A DNA stretch of 64,000 nucleotides. Origin: Budvicia aquatica DSM 5075 = ATCC 35567 (GTDB lineage Bacteria; Pseudomonadota; Gammaproteobacteria; Enterobacterales; Enterobacteriaceae). A program made the translations under genes and the position numbers. The notes under the pieces are model-generated. The model did not search any database and had not been told where the DNA came from. It saw nothing but the letters and a program-made list of their open reading frames with translations. Of the stretch, positions 1 through 9,533 are shown piece by piece (position 1 is the stretch's first letter; each line of letters starts with the position of its first letter). The stretch lies in contig NZ_ATYS01000009.1 in the NCBI RefSeq assembly GCF_000427805.1, forward strand, positions 62,001 to 126,000, written 5' to 3'.

Positions 1-1454
1 CCGTCAGTCACACGGCTGGCTTTAGAGGCCAGTACGCCTAAGCCAATACCCGGGAAGATGTAAGAGTTATTACATTGGGCAATCGGATAGACTTTCTCTT
101 TATGGATAACCGGAGCAAACGGGCTACCGGTGGCAACCAGCGCCGCTCCGTCGGTCCAGTTAATAATGTCTTCCGGACGGCCTTCAACCCGAGAGGTCGG
201 GTTAGACAGCGGCATGACAATCGGACGGGCACAGTGGCTGTGCATTTCACGAATAATTTCTTCGGTGAACAGGCCTGCCTGACCAGAAACGCCAATCATG
301 ACCGTCGGTTTAGCATTACGCACCACGTCGAGCAGGGAAATGGCTTCACTGTCACGCTGCCAATGGCTCAGAGAATCATGCTTTTGTACCAGCTTGGCCT
401 GGAAGTCCAGCAGGGTTGGCATTTGATCGGTGAGCAGGCCAAAACGGTCAACCATAAAGATACGGTTACGGGCTTCACTTTCACTCAGACCTTCGGTGAT
501 CATCTGGGCAATGATTTGTTCAGCAATACCACATCCGGCTGAGCCTGCGCCAAGGAATACCACTCGTTGGTCTTTTAGCTGGCTGTTTGCTGCACGGCTG
601 GCGGCAATCAGGCTGCCTAATGTGACGGCTGCGGTACCTTGAATATCATCGTTAAAGCAGCAGAGCTCATCGCGATAGCGGTTAAGCAACGGGGTTGCGT
701 TCTTTTGGGCGAAGTCTTCAAACTGCAGTAATACGTTCGGCCAGCGGCGTTTTACCGCAGAAATAAAGGCGTCAACGAATTCATAATATTCGTCACCGGA
801 AATACGCGGATGACGCCAGCCCATATACAGTGGGTCGTTCAGGCACTGCTGGTTATTGGTACCCACATCCAATACCACAGGCAGCGTATACGCCGGGCTG
901 ATACCGCCACAGGCACAATAAAGCGAGAGTTTTCCGATAGGAATACCCATACCGCCGATACCCTGATCGCCGAGACCCAGAATACGCTCACCGTCAGTCA
1001 CCACGATGACTTTTACGTTTTGTTTAGTGGCGTTTTGCAGCATGTCATCGATGTTATCTCTGTTCGGATAGGAGATAAACAGACCACGATGGCGGCGGTA
1101 GATATCAGAGAAATGTTCACAGGCCTCACCCACGGTCGGGGTATAAATCACCGGCATCATTTCGCTCATGTGATTCTCTATCAGGCGATAGAACAACGTT
1201 TCGTTGGTATCTTGAATATTGCGCAGGTAAATGTGCTTATCAATATCAGTTTTAAATCCCTGAAATTGCTTATAGGCACGATCGGCCTGTTCTTCAATAG
1301 TTTCGATTGCTTCAGGTAGCAGACCGTCAAGGTTGAAATTACTACGCTCTTCTTGAGTAAATGCACTGCCTTTATTTAATAAAGGCGTTTCAAGCAAAGC
1401 CGGGCCTGCATAAGGAATATAAAGAGGGCGTTTATGTTCTAGTTCCATATCCAT
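1..1454 (-). CDS. maeA: NAD-dependent malic enzyme, C-terminus cut by window edge
   Basis: Oxidative decarboxylation of malate to pyruvate with NAD+ in the cytosol. About 484 N-terminal residues are inside the window and the rest lies left of base 1. Visible family motifs in order: the YIPYAGP start region, [29 protein letters not shown] (nucleotide and malate site), [13 protein letters not shown] (metal-binding acidic pair) and the Rossmann stretch [16 protein letters not shown]. It matches E. coli MaeA/SfcA along its whole visible length. I start it at the ATG at 1454 ([10 protein letters not shown]) because an AAGAG stands about nine bases upstream; the ATG at 1448 is possible. No regulatory site was identified upstream. 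The identification is firm; only the 3' end is missing. Confidence 0.95.
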   Translation of the reverse strand, partial: MDMELEHKRPLYIPYAGPALLETPLLNKGSAFTQEERSNFNLDGLLPEAIETIEEQADRAYKQFQGFKTDIDKHIYLRNIQDTNETLFYRLIENHMSEMMPVIYTPTVGEACEHFSDIYRRHRGLFISYPNRDNIDDMLQNATKQNVKVIVVTDGERILGLGDQGIGGMGIPIGKLSLYCACGGISPAYTLPVVLDVGTNNQQCLNDPLYMGWRHPRISGDEYYEFVDAFISAVKRRWPNVLLQFEDFAQKNATPLLNRYRDELCCFNDDIQGTAAVTLGSLIAASRAANSQLKDQRVVFLGAGSAGCGIAEQIIAQMITEGLSESEARNRIFMVDRFGLLTDQMPTLLDFQAKLVQKHDSLSHWQRDSEAISLLDVVRNAKPTVMIGVSGQAGLFTEEIIREMHSHCARPIVMPLSNPTSRVEGRPEDIINWTDGAALVATGSPFAPVIHKEKVYPIAQCNNSYIFPGIGLGVLASKASRVTD

Positions 1455-1645
1455 GAAGATGGGCTCTTAAATCAGATTAAAAAACAACAAGTCAGTCAAT
1501 TTTAAGAAACCCAACTCAAATGTTCAATCAATGTTACTCGGATATAAACATTTTGTTGAGTATTGCGATCTGAACTACATATTTGATTGACCGATTGGCG
1601 TAAAGCATACCTCTATAGGGTAGCTGAAAATTCCCTTCTTGTTTC

Positions 1646-1694
1646 TATCGGGTTGTAAGTAAATGCAAATGGCAGATTTACTGACAACCCGATA
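1646..1694 (-). terminator. long hairpin downstream of yohK
   Basis: An 11-bp perfect outer stem (1646-1656 with 1684-1694), one mismatch, then a 7-bp inner stem (1658-1664 with 1676-1682) around an 11-base loop. It sits 7 bases beyond the yohK stop. There is no T-run on either side, so it may act as an RNA 3'-end stabiliser or a weak terminator rather than a classical intrinsic one. Confidence 0.45.
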
Positions 1695-1701
1695 TAGCGT
1701 G

Positions 1702-2385
1702 TTAGCTAAATAAACGTAAAAGGATAGGGAAAATAAAAGGGGCGGTCAGTGATGTAATCACGCCGCAAATAACCAACGCCAGAGAACTATAAGCACCTTC
1801 CTGATAATCTTGCTCTACGCAGCGGGCGGTGCCTAAGGCATGGGCAGTTGAACCGATAGATAATCCTCGAGCTATTGGGGTTTTTATCCGCATTAAATTG
1901 AGGATCGGATAACCGAAAACGGCGCCGAAAATACCAACAAACATCACGCAGATAGCGCTGATAGCCGGTACGCCATGAATCGACTCCGAGACCGCCATGG
2001 CGATCGGTGTCGTGACTGATTTTGGCAGTACGGATGCCGCCATTTCGGGCGATGCGCCTAACCACAGCGCTACGGCAGTACCACTGATCATGGCCGCCAG
2101 GCTGCCGATCAGACAGATGGTGATAATGGATTTCCAGCGGGCACGGATTTGGTGAAGTTGCTCATACAGCGGGAAGGCCAGCGCGACAACGGCAGGCTGT
2201 AGCAAATCATTAAGCAACTTACTGCCTTGGAAGTAGCTGTCATAGCAGGTATTGGTGAGTAATAAAATCGGCACAATAATAAATAATGAAACCAGCAGCG
2301 GATTCAGCAGCGACATGTTCAATTTTATCGCCAGCTTACGGGAGCCGTAAAATACCACCAGGGTTAACGGGATAGCCCACCACAT
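1702..2385 (-). CDS. yohK: CidB/LrgB family inner-membrane protein YohK
   Basis: A 227-residue, very hydrophobic protein with about seven membrane segments. The motifs LPKSVTTPIAMAVSESIHG and STAHALGTARC are typical of the LrgB/CidB family, and the length is close to E. coli YohK (231). Its ATG shares one base with the stop of yohJ (TAATG arrangement), so the two are translationally coupled. The family is associated with holin/antiholin-like control of murein hydrolases and, in some bacteria, pyruvate or glycolate transport; which applies here cannot be told from sequence. Confidence 0.9.
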   Translation of the reverse strand: MWWAIPLTLVVFYGSRKLAIKLNMSLLNPLLVSLFIIVPILLLTNTCYDSYFQGSKLLNDLLQPAVVALAFPLYEQLHQIRARWKSIITICLIGSLAAMISGTAVALWLGASPEMAASVLPKSVTTPIAMAVSESIHGVPAISAICVMFVGIFGAVFGYPILNLMRIKTPIARGLSIGSTAHALGTARCVEQDYQEGAYSSLALVICGVITSLTAPFIFPILLRLFS

Positions 2386-2780
2386 TATAATGGCTCCTTA
2401 TTACTCTTAATTTTCTTAACGCCGTGCACGTAATGAGATGAAAAGCCGACGATAAGCATGGTCACCAGGCTACTGACCAGACAGGAGACCACCAAGGGTC
2501 CGAACAGGGTCAAAATCTGCTGATAATAATTCATGATACCGACGCTGATAGGCACAAACAGCAGGGCCATATGACGAATAAACAGGTGACATCCGGGTTT
2601 GACCCAGGCCGGGGGGAGTATTTGTGAGGAGAGCAGGGCAAACAACACCAACATACCAATTATGCTGCCCGGAATATCCAGCGGAATAATGGCCGATATG
2701 CCATTACCAATCAGTAAACAAATATAAATTAAAATAAAGGCCCGGAGGTATTGCCAGCAGAGTCTTAGGAACGGAAGCAT
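2385..2780 (-). CDS. yohJ: CidA/LrgA family inner-membrane protein YohJ
   Basis: 131 residues with about four membrane helices; [22 protein letters not shown] and [12 protein letters not shown] match E. coli YohJ (132 residues). I start at 2780 rather than at the upstream ATG at 2816, because AGGGGA lies nine bases before 2780, the region before 2816 has no ribosome-binding site, and the shorter form has the family length. First gene of the yohJK pair. LrgA-type proteins are the small partner of LrgB. Confidence 0.9.
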   Translation of the reverse strand: MLPFLRLCWQYLRAFILIYICLLIGNGISAIIPLDIPGSIIGMLVLFALLSSQILPPAWVKPGCHLFIRHMALLFVPISVGIMNYYQQILTLFGPLVVSCLVSSLVTMLIVGFSSHYVHGVKKIKSNKEPL

Positions 2781-3237
2781 GAAAAATGGTCCCCTGCGTT
2801 GAATTTGATTCATCATACAATTTAAAAAATAAGTGTGCTATAAGTCACACAATAAAGTCGATGGAATATTATTACAAATCGTTTCTGAAAAATGTAAAAC
2901 AATCGACTCAGATATCGCTATTGAAGATATGAGAAAGCTCAAGGGATAGCAATAATATTTATGTTTATTATTCTTTGTTTATTAAGGCATTTTTAAAACA
3001 ATTTAACTTATCATCAAGAATATTTATTTCACACTATTGGCAAGGTTATTCTTGTGGTGCAAAATGGCCGAATAGTGAATAACCGGCGTAAAATGACGTC
3101 GGTTATTTTTTTTGTTTATGGCTGAGAAAAGTATTTATAAATCCTAGTGATAGCGATTTTTTAGTCTAATTTCTCTAGTGAATAAATATTCTCTAATATC
3201 AGTTAGCTTCGGTTAACGTTTTAAGAAGGAACGATCA
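2781..3237. other. AT-rich intergenic region between yohJ and the puuP leader
   Basis: About 450 bases holding the divergent promoters of yohJK (leftward) and the leader-puuP unit (rightward). No convincing ORF is present. The only strong structure is the T-tailed hairpin at 3079-3112, annotated separately. Confidence 0.5.
3079..3112 (+). terminator. rightward intrinsic terminator with no annotated gene before it
   Basis: Stem AATAACCG (3079-3086) pairs with CGGTTATT, with a loop that can extend the pairing, followed by a run of T. The T-run is only on the plus strand. The nearest upstream genes point the other way, so it would end either a short unannotated transcript or an attenuated leader of the downstream permease. 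Confidence 0.6.
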
Positions 3238-3447
3238 ATGGCAACTTCCGTACTCAAACCGCCTCTCTGCGTCGGTAATAAATACCGCCGCAGCGACTAT
3301 GGTGCCAACATTTCGCTTTGCGAAAACCGATGTTATTCCTCTCTTTATCCCAGCCGCTCGTCAGACTATTCCCCTGCGGCCTCTCTGCTTGATGTTGTAT
3401 CGATCCAAAAAGTTGAGAGTTTGGGGGAATACCGCTATGGCGATTAG
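3238..3447 (+). CDS. 69-residue leader ORF overlapping the permease start
   Basis: ATG preceded by AAGAAGGAACGATCA, a strong ribosome-binding site. The 69-residue product is rich in Ser and Tyr, with several Arg and Cys, and resembles no family I know. Its stop (TAG, 3445-3447) lies 11 bases inside the permease gene, whose ATG is at 3437, so ribosomes finishing the leader could re-initiate on the permease. The leader contains an 11-bp hairpin with one mismatch (3267-3293) and a small TTTCGC/GCGAAA hairpin near 3310. The geometry suggests a regulatory leader peptide, but a purely fortuitous ORF is not excluded. Confidence 0.5.
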   Translation: MATSVLKPPLCVGNKYRRSDYGANISLCENRCYSSLYPSRSSDYSPAASLLDVVSIQKVESLGEYRYGD

Positions 3448-4873
3448 TCAGTCAACAATTTCAGCATCGCCTAATCGAGTTCAACTCAAGCGTTCCCTTA
3501 AACTGTGGCAAATTGTTATTATCGGTTTGGCTTACCTGACGCCAATGACCGTGTTTGACTCATTTGTTATTGTATCGGGTAAAACTGAAGGGCATGTTCC
3601 CAGCGCCTATATTCTGGCCTTAGTGGCGGTACTGTTTACTGCGATAAGCTACGGCAAGCTGGTACGGCAATTTCCTGAAGCGGGCTCGGCCTACACCTAT
3701 TCGCAAAAAGCGATAAATCCGCACGTCGGTTTTATGGTGGGCTGGCTGTCACTGATGGACTACATGTTCCTGCCAATGATTAATACGCTGTTGGCGAAAA
3801 TCTATTTAATGGCTCTGTTTCCTTCCGTCGATCCTTGGATCTGGGTGGTCGGTTTTGTGGCCGTGATGACCGTTATAAACCTTCGAAGCGTCAACTGGGT
3901 TGCCAATTTGAATATGGTATTGGTGTTTATTCAAATCGCGATTCTGGTGGTGTTTATCTATTTGGTATGGCAGGGGCTGAGTCAGGGCCCGGAAGGCATT
4001 CAACGAGATTTGGCTCGGCCATTTTTCTCTGATGAAGCCAGAGTGGTACCGATTATTGCCGGTGCTACGGTGCTGTGTTTCTCGTTTCTGGGATTTGACG
4101 CAGTAAGTACCTTATCAGAAGAGACGCCGGATCCGAAAAAAGTGATTCCTAAAGCGATCTTTTTAACCGCATTTTACGGCGGAATCATCTTTGTTTCAGT
4201 GTCATTTTTTATTCAGCTGTTTTTCCCGGACCTTTCAATGTTAAGCGATCCGGATAATGCTTTACCTGATATCGCTCTGTACGTTGGCGGTAAATTCTTC
4301 CAAGTGGTTTTACTGTGCTGCACTGTCGTAGGCGCACTGGCCTCAGGCCTTGCATCACAGGCGAGTATCGCCAGGCTGCTCTATGTCATGGGGCGAGATA
4401 ACGTTTTCCCTGAAAAGATATTTGGCTATATTCATCCGCGGTGGAAAACGCCGGTGACCAATATCTTGCTGGTTGGCGTGGTCGCTTTAACGGCGATTGT
4501 ACTGGATTTAGAAAGTGCTATTTCACTGATTAATTTCGGGGCGCTGGTGGCATTCAGCTTTGTGAATATTTCAGTATTCTGGTTTTTCTTTGTTCGTCAG
4601 GGGCGCAATAAAACGCTTAAAGATAGAGTAAGTTTTTTGGTCATGCCGTTAATCGGTGCCGCAATGATTGTGGTCCTGTGGCTCAATTTAGAGGTTGACT
4701 CCCTACGGCTCGGACTGATTTGGGGGGCGTTAGGCTTCTTATACTTGGTGTATTTGACCCGGGGATTCAGGCAACCGGTTCCCACCGTTGGCAGAAAGCC
4801 TCAACCGTTGGTTCCTGAGCTTCTTACGATACCTGTTACGCCTGTCGTGCCTTCGGTAACTGAGATTAAATAG
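3437..4873 (+). CDS. puuP: APC-family putrescine importer, PuuP-like
   Basis: 478 residues with about 12 membrane helices; inner-membrane proton-driven amine uptake. [19 protein letters not shown] near the N-terminus, [47 protein letters not shown] and [14 protein letters not shown] follow E. coli PuuP closely and the related PlaP less closely. The start at 3437 has GGGGGAA seven bases upstream and gives the family N-terminus; in-frame ATGs upstream (for example 3299) lie inside the leader ORF. None of the other puu catabolic genes is in the window, so the substrate rests on similarity alone. The tail after residue 450 is rich in Pro and Val and diverges. Confidence 0.85.
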   Translation: MAISQSTISASPNRVQLKRSLKLWQIVIIGLAYLTPMTVFDSFVIVSGKTEGHVPSAYILALVAVLFTAISYGKLVRQFPEAGSAYTYSQKAINPHVGFMVGWLSLMDYMFLPMINTLLAKIYLMALFPSVDPWIWVVGFVAVMTVINLRSVNWVANLNMVLVFIQIAILVVFIYLVWQGLSQGPEGIQRDLARPFFSDEARVVPIIAGATVLCFSFLGFDAVSTLSEETPDPKKVIPKAIFLTAFYGGIIFVSVSFFIQLFFPDLSMLSDPDNALPDIALYVGGKFFQVVLLCCTVVGALASGLASQASIARLLYVMGRDNVFPEKIFGYIHPRWKTPVTNILLVGVVALTAIVLDLESAISLINFGALVAFSFVNISVFWFFFVRQGRNKTLKDRVSFLVMPLIGAAMIVVLWLNLEVDSLRLGLIWGALGFLYLVYLTRGFRQPVPTVGRKPQPLVPELLTIPVTPVVPSVTEIK

Positions 4874-4889
4874 CGGCTTGTGATGATGA

Positions 4890-4923
4890 AATCTAAGGCC
4901 ATCAATACTGATGGCCTTAGATT
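4890..4923. terminator. perfect 15-bp hairpin after puuP
   Basis: AATCTAAGGCCATCA (4890-4904) and its exact complement (4909-4923) around the loop ATAC, 16 bases after the puuP stop. No T-run follows on either strand. Its position between convergent genes fits a bidirectional transcript end or 3' stabiliser. Confidence 0.6.
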
Positions 4924-5041
4924 GATGACACATTAGTCTAATTTGATTGCAGTGTAAATTTTGTCCGCATAATCAATATCGGAATATTGATTTCTCCTGG
5001 CGGCCGAGGAACGAGGCTGTAAAGCGCAGAGCGCTCCACGA

Positions 5042-5638
5042 CTAGAATCTCAACCGTAACTCTGCCGGCTTCAATGCGTATTGGGTCTGTAAATCCTGTA
5101 AGAATAGCGTCGCAATATTGGCCAGTGCAGCATAGAAAGGGCTGATGGTGTTATTGACTAAACATTCCAAATATCGATAACTCCATGGCATCAGGTGCTG
5201 TTCCAATAGTGCCTTAACCGCCTCGGTTTTTTCCTGTTCTAACAGCTGAGCCGCCGCCAACAGCATTAAACCAAATTGGTCTTCCGGCTGACAAACATCG
5301 GCGACAAACGCAATGCCATTGGTTGCCAGAAAATGCCGATACGCAACGGTACTATCTCCCATCAGTAGGTTATCTTTATCCAGATAAACGGACCCCCACG
5401 GCGGGGCAACCATTTCACCTTGGCCTTCAAACAGGACCGAGAATTGCCAAGTCAGTTCATCCTCTTTGGGCAGCTCAATGTTTTGACAAATTTGCCCGAT
5501 TTTAGCCCTGTCGCGCCACTCAAACAGTTCACTTAATGATTCGATTTGAGGAATTAATGCATTAACCTGAGGGCTGTCCGGTGAATAGTAGAACAGCGAG
5601 CCGATAACTCTGGGCATGAGTGCGATATGTTGATTCAT
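5042..5638 (-). CDS. dmsD: Tat proofreading chaperone DmsD (TorD family)
   Basis: 198 residues, all-helical TorD/DmsD family (E. coli DmsD 204). The signature stretch is APPWGSVYLDKDNLLMGDST near residues 75-95 and PEDQFGLMLLAAAQLLE near 117-133. Family role: binds the twin-arginine leader of the catalytic subunit and keeps it in the cytosol until the molybdenum cofactor is inserted. It is the last gene of dmsABCD, about 50 bases after dmsC, which supports DmsA as its client. The start has no strong ribosome-binding site. Confidence 0.9.
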   Translation of the reverse strand: MNQHIALMPRVIGSLFYYSPDSPQVNALIPQIESLSELFEWRDRAKIGQICQNIELPKEDELTWQFSVLFEGQGEMVAPPWGSVYLDKDNLLMGDSTVAYRHFLATNGIAFVADVCQPEDQFGLMLLAAAQLLEQEKTEAVKALLEQHLMPWSYRYLECLVNNTISPFYAALANIATLFLQDLQTQYALKPAELRLRF

Positions 5639-5689
5639 TGCATAACCATATTAAAAGTAAACAGGCCTGCAGCGCAGGCCTTAAGAAAG

Positions 5690-6469
5690 TTACATCGGTA
5701 TAACCCATAGGTTATAGAACGCAATACGGCCCAATAATTCAGCAATAATTGCCATGCAAGTACACAGGGCAAAGAGTCCTTTACTGGTTAATCGGTTAAA
5801 TAACCCGGCAACGCAGAATACTAATACAATCGCTAAAATTGCTGACTGCGCAGTAAACCAGCTTTCCTGTGCCGTTGCCAGACTGGCATTGGCGAAAGAA
5901 AGTGCGTTGATATATCCGGTGCGTACTGCCAGCGCAACGATAATACCCAATGCACTCAACGCCGAGCCCAGTCGGATTGCGCCAAATGTGGCTGCCAGTA
6001 CACCACCGCCAATAAACGGGGTGAGTATCATGACTAAAGTGGTGTAGCTGTTTGCCCAAGTAGGAACTGTCTCTATGCGATATACCATTGGAACGACAAT
6101 GATAAATCCAACTCCCAGTAGTACAGCAACGCCGGCCAACAGGTTAAACAGTCCTTTTCCGCCTTTATCTAACAGTAAACCCAAGGCAGATAGTCCGGCA
6201 CAGGCACCAAACAGGGCTGAGAGTAAAACTTCATTGCTCATTGGTGAACGACCAATGCCGTGGAATACATTCAGCGCGCGCAGCGGTTGCCCTAAATGGA
6301 ATGAAGCCAAAACCACGCCAAGACCGAATATAATGACTGAACAAAACAGGCCTACGGCCAGTTGACGATCGCTGATGGTAGATAATTTATGACTCAGGTA
6401 GAGGATGATAAATGCACCTACGCCAACCTGAGTTAACACCGTAAATAGCACTAGTGGTAATTCATGCAT
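5690..6469 (-). CDS. dmsC: DMSO reductase membrane anchor DmsC
   Basis: 259 residues with about eight hydrophobic helices and no cofactor motifs. It matches the DmsC family start (MHELPLVLFTVLTQVGVGAF) and HLGQPLRALNVFHGIGRSPMSNE. It anchors the reductase on the periplasmic face and oxidises menaquinol. I start at 6469, with GGAGG five bases before and one base after the dmsB stop; the upstream in-frame ATG at 6544 is inside dmsB and would add a basic, non-homologous stretch. Somewhat shorter than E. coli DmsC (287). Confidence 0.9.
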   Translation of the reverse strand: MHELPLVLFTVLTQVGVGAFIILYLSHKLSTISDRQLAVGLFCSVIIFGLGVVLASFHLGQPLRALNVFHGIGRSPMSNEVLLSALFGACAGLSALGLLLDKGGKGLFNLLAGVAVLLGVGFIIVVPMVYRIETVPTWANSYTTLVMILTPFIGGGVLAATFGAIRLGSALSALGIIVALAVRTGYINALSFANASLATAQESWFTAQSAILAIVLVFCVAGLFNRLTSKGLFALCTCMAIIAELLGRIAFYNLWVIPM

Positions 6470-6470
6470 G

Positions 6471-7088
6471 TTATACCTCCGACGGATTCTGAATGGAGCC
6501 CTGAGTATCACCAGTCGGACGTGCGTTCGGGTGAGCTTTAACAATCAGGTTTGGTTTAGTCAGCTGTGAGCTGGGTAGCGGCGCAATTTCATTACTGTCG
6601 CCATATTTAGCACGCAGTTGGTCAATCTTACCGAATTCCAGTGCGCGTTGAGGACAGGAATCGACACAAATTGGATGTAGCCCTTGTTCCAGTCGATCAA
6701 AACAGCCGTCACACTTACGCATAACTTTCTTGACCGGATCGAACTGTGGAGCACCATAAGGACAGCGCATTTCACAGTAGCGGCAACCGACGCAAACTTC
6801 TTCATTGACGACAACCAGGCCATCCTGTTCGCGCTTATGCATCGCTCCAGTCGGGCAGCCTTGCACGCAGGTCGGCTCGTCACAATGGTTACAGGCAATT
6901 GACAAATAGTAGCTGAAGGTACTGTTCTGCCACGCATCCCCTTGTTTAATCCATTCGCCGCCGCCGTATTCATATACCCGACGGAACTTTGGCCCTACGT
7001 CCAGATCTTTGTTGTCTTTACAGCTAACCTGACAGGTTTTACAGCCGGTACATCTGGATGAGTCCACAAAAAAACCATATTGAGTCAC
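6471..7088 (-). CDS. dmsB: DMSO reductase iron-sulfur subunit DmsB
   Basis: 205 residues, the same length as E. coli DmsB. Four Cys clusters are visible: CTGCKTCQVSC near residue 13, CNHCDEPTCVQGCP near 67, CVGCRYCEMRCP near 99, and CDGCFDRLEQGLHPICVDSCP near 126-146. These ligate four [4Fe-4S] centres passing electrons from DmsC to DmsA. The gene is 12 bases after dmsA and one base before dmsC. It has no leader peptide; the family member is exported bound to DmsA. Confidence 0.95.
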   Translation of the reverse strand: MTQYGFFVDSSRCTGCKTCQVSCKDNKDLDVGPKFRRVYEYGGGEWIKQGDAWQNSTFSYYLSIACNHCDEPTCVQGCPTGAMHKREQDGLVVVNEEVCVGCRYCEMRCPYGAPQFDPVKKVMRKCDGCFDRLEQGLHPICVDSCPQRALEFGKIDQLRAKYGDSNEIAPLPSSQLTKPNLIVKAHPNARPTGDTQGSIQNPSEV

Positions 7089-7100
7089 AAGTATGTTCCT

Positions 7101-9533
7101 TTATATTCTTTTAATTTCGACCAGATTGGTGTGTTGCGGATTACCCTTAGCTAACGGAGATGTGCGCAGCGTTGTCAGCGTATTAATACATCCGCCGATA
7201 TCGACACCTTCGTTATTACTTTGGGTCCATGCACCTTGAGGTACGGCAACGACGCCGGGAGCAATCCGGTTAGTGACTTTTGCATGAATCTCAATGATGC
7301 CGCGATCGTTACGCACCTGAATGCGATCGCGAGACTGAATGCCTCGTGCTGCCGCATCTATCGGGTTGATCCAGATTTCATCAGGCACGGCTTCACGCAG
7401 CTGCGCAATGGGGTGATAGGTTGAGTGAGTACGGCCTTTGGTATGGAAGCCGATCATTTGTAGAGGATACTTCTCTAATGCTTTGGTATCCAAATGAGAC
7501 TCCCAAGACGGGCAGAACTCCGGTATCGCCGTGATTTTTTCATCACTGTCTAATTCCCACTTGCTGGCAATATCAGCCAAACGGGCAGAATAGATTTCAA
7601 CTTTTCCTGACGGAGTTTTTATCGGATTAGCATCAGGATCACGACGGAAATCGGCCAAGGCAATACTCTGTTTTTCAGTCGCAATTTGCTGATCAATAAC
7701 GCCCATATCTTTCGCCACGCTCCACTCAGGCAGGTAGGTGCGTTTGCTTTTGACTTCTGCGTAGTTCTTTTCGATCCACTGCATTTGCGTTAGGCCTTGA
7801 GTAAATTCCTGACGCTTACCTAAGTTTTCGGCGATATCAGCACACATATCGTAAGTGCTGCGCACTTCCCACATCGGTGTCACTACCGGCTGAATCGCAA
7901 TCATATAGTTGTGGGAGCCGGAGGCATAAGAGTTATCGACGAGGTCGTTAGCTTCCAGATAGCTGGTTTCAGGTAATAAAATATCAGCAAAACGAGCGCT
8001 AGGCGTCATATGGTTATCAATCACCAGAATGAACTCACATTTAGACTCATCGGCCAGAATTTCTTTAGTCCGGTTAACGTCGCCATGCTGATTTAGCAAG
8101 GCATTACCGGCCTGATTCAGCATAAATTTAATGCCAGTCTTCAGCTTATCGGCATCGCGTAAACCCAGCTTAGTCGGGGTGATAGTTTCAGGAGTATCAA
8201 TCGCGGTGGTCCATAAATAACACGGAATCGCAGTTTTAATCGGGTTGGTACCCTCAGGCAGTTTAGGGACGCCGTAGCTGGTAGCATAAGGCCAGTTACC
8301 GGTATTTGTTCCCGGTCGGCCAAAGTGGCCGGTCAATGAAGGCAGTAACTGAATGGCACGCACGGTCTGTTCGCCGTTTGCATGGCGTTGCGGGCCCCAG
8401 CCCTGAGCAATATAACAGGCTTTCGCGTTGGCAATTTCACGCGCTAACTGGCGAATGCGAACGGCAGGTAAGCCGGTGACTTTGGCCGCCCATTCCGGCG
8501 TCTTTTCAGTTTTATCATCACCAAGACCCAGAATATAGTCTTTATATCCGGCATTCGCCGGGGCTGATTCCGGCAGCGTCTGGCTGTCAAAACCGACGCA
8601 ATAGCGATTAATCATCGCTTCATCCAGTAGGTTTTCATTAATCAGCGTATGGACAATACCGGCAACCAGAGCACCATCGGTGGTTGGTTTTATCGCTAAC
8701 CATTCAGCATGTTCGCCAATAACCGAGTCGGTATAGCGGGGATCGATAATGATGACTTTGGCCTGAGATTGCTCCAGCGCCCTGCGTAATTCTTCAACCT
8801 GACCGCCACCAGACATTCTGGTTTCTGATAAATTCATACCAAAAAAGACCACCAGATCGGAGTTTTTGACCTGATCAAAATGGCTGGCTACGTAGGTACC
8901 CTGAGTATAGGGAGTTGCTACGCTGATTTGTGCCGTAGAGTAGGTATTGTAATATTTTAGAAAACCGCCGTTCAGGTTCAATAACCGCTTCCAGGCATTG
9001 GTGCCCTGAGTGTGGTAATAAGCCCCTGATTGGTAGTTATAATAGATAGATTCATTACCGTATTTTTCAGTAATACGGGTTAGCTCTTTAGCGATAATCG
9101 ATGAGGCTTCTTGCCAACTGATTCGTTTAAATTTACCTTCACCGCGTTTACCAACGCGCTGTAGCGGGTACTTTAAGCGATCCGGGCTATATACCCGCCA
9201 GCGGCTGGCGCGCCCGCGTAAGCAAGGGCGGATCTGGTGTTCACCAAAAACGTCGTCATTTTTGCAATCTTCAGGCTCAATGCGCACAATAGTGTCATCT
9301 TTTACAATAACCTTCAGTGCACATCGGCTACCGCAGTTCACCAAGCAAGCACTATGGCGCACGGTCTCTTTTGCACCAGGGGTACCGGCAACCGTAGGTT
9401 CAGCCTGAACAGAAACAAAAGGTAAGGTTGCAGAGCTGACCGCGGTAATGGCCACTCCGGTTTTAACACTATTTTTCAATAGCGATCGTCGGGAAATATC
9501 CCTAACGAGTAAGTCATCAATCGTTTTTGACAT
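7101..9533 (-). CDS. dmsA: DMSO/S-oxide reductase molybdopterin subunit DmsA (YnfE/F-like)
   Basis: 810 residues. The twin-arginine motif SRRSLLK is at residues 14-20 with a likely cleavage after VQA (44), so it is exported folded by Tat. Cys63, Cys67, Cys71 and Cys104 (CLVNCGSRC ... RPCLRGR) form the FS0 [4Fe-4S] motif. The Mo-bisMGD domains follow (ETRMSGGG, VIIIDPRYTDS, QGWGPQRHANGE, HSTYHPIAQL near the C-terminus). The likely Mo-ligand Ser lies in YNTYSTAQ. The sequence is between E. coli DmsA and YnfE/YnfF and diverges from both, so the S-oxide, N-oxide or selenate preference is open. First gene of dmsABCD, behind a predicted FNR-dependent promoter. Confidence 0.92.
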   Translation of the reverse strand: MSKTIDDLLVRDISRRSLLKNSVKTGVAITAVSSATLPFVSVQAEPTVAGTPGAKETVRHSACLVNCGSRCALKVIVKDDTIVRIEPEDCKNDDVFGEHQIRPCLRGRASRWRVYSPDRLKYPLQRVGKRGEGKFKRISWQEASSIIAKELTRITEKYGNESIYYNYQSGAYYHTQGTNAWKRLLNLNGGFLKYYNTYSTAQISVATPYTQGTYVASHFDQVKNSDLVVFFGMNLSETRMSGGGQVEELRRALEQSQAKVIIIDPRYTDSVIGEHAEWLAIKPTTDGALVAGIVHTLINENLLDEAMINRYCVGFDSQTLPESAPANAGYKDYILGLGDDKTEKTPEWAAKVTGLPAVRIRQLAREIANAKACYIAQGWGPQRHANGEQTVRAIQLLPSLTGHFGRPGTNTGNWPYATSYGVPKLPEGTNPIKTAIPCYLWTTAIDTPETITPTKLGLRDADKLKTGIKFMLNQAGNALLNQHGDVNRTKEILADESKCEFILVIDNHMTPSARFADILLPETSYLEANDLVDNSYASGSHNYMIAIQPVVTPMWEVRSTYDMCADIAENLGKRQEFTQGLTQMQWIEKNYAEVKSKRTYLPEWSVAKDMGVIDQQIATEKQSIALADFRRDPDANPIKTPSGKVEIYSARLADIASKWELDSDEKITAIPEFCPSWESHLDTKALEKYPLQMIGFHTKGRTHSTYHPIAQLREAVPDEIWINPIDAAARGIQSRDRIQVRNDRGIIEIHAKVTNRIAPGVVAVPQGAWTQSNNEGVDIGGCINTLTTLRTSPLAKGNPQHTNLVEIKRI

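Noticed and set aside
75-1319. Plus-strand open frames inside the maeA region
   Set aside because: They are antisense to a gene whose minus-strand translation matches NAD malic enzyme throughout.
3299-3436. N-terminal extension of the putrescine importer from the ATG at 3299
   Set aside because: It lacks a ribosome-binding site, overlaps the leader ORF, and adds 46 residues absent from PuuP/PlaP; the ATG at 3437 has a good site.
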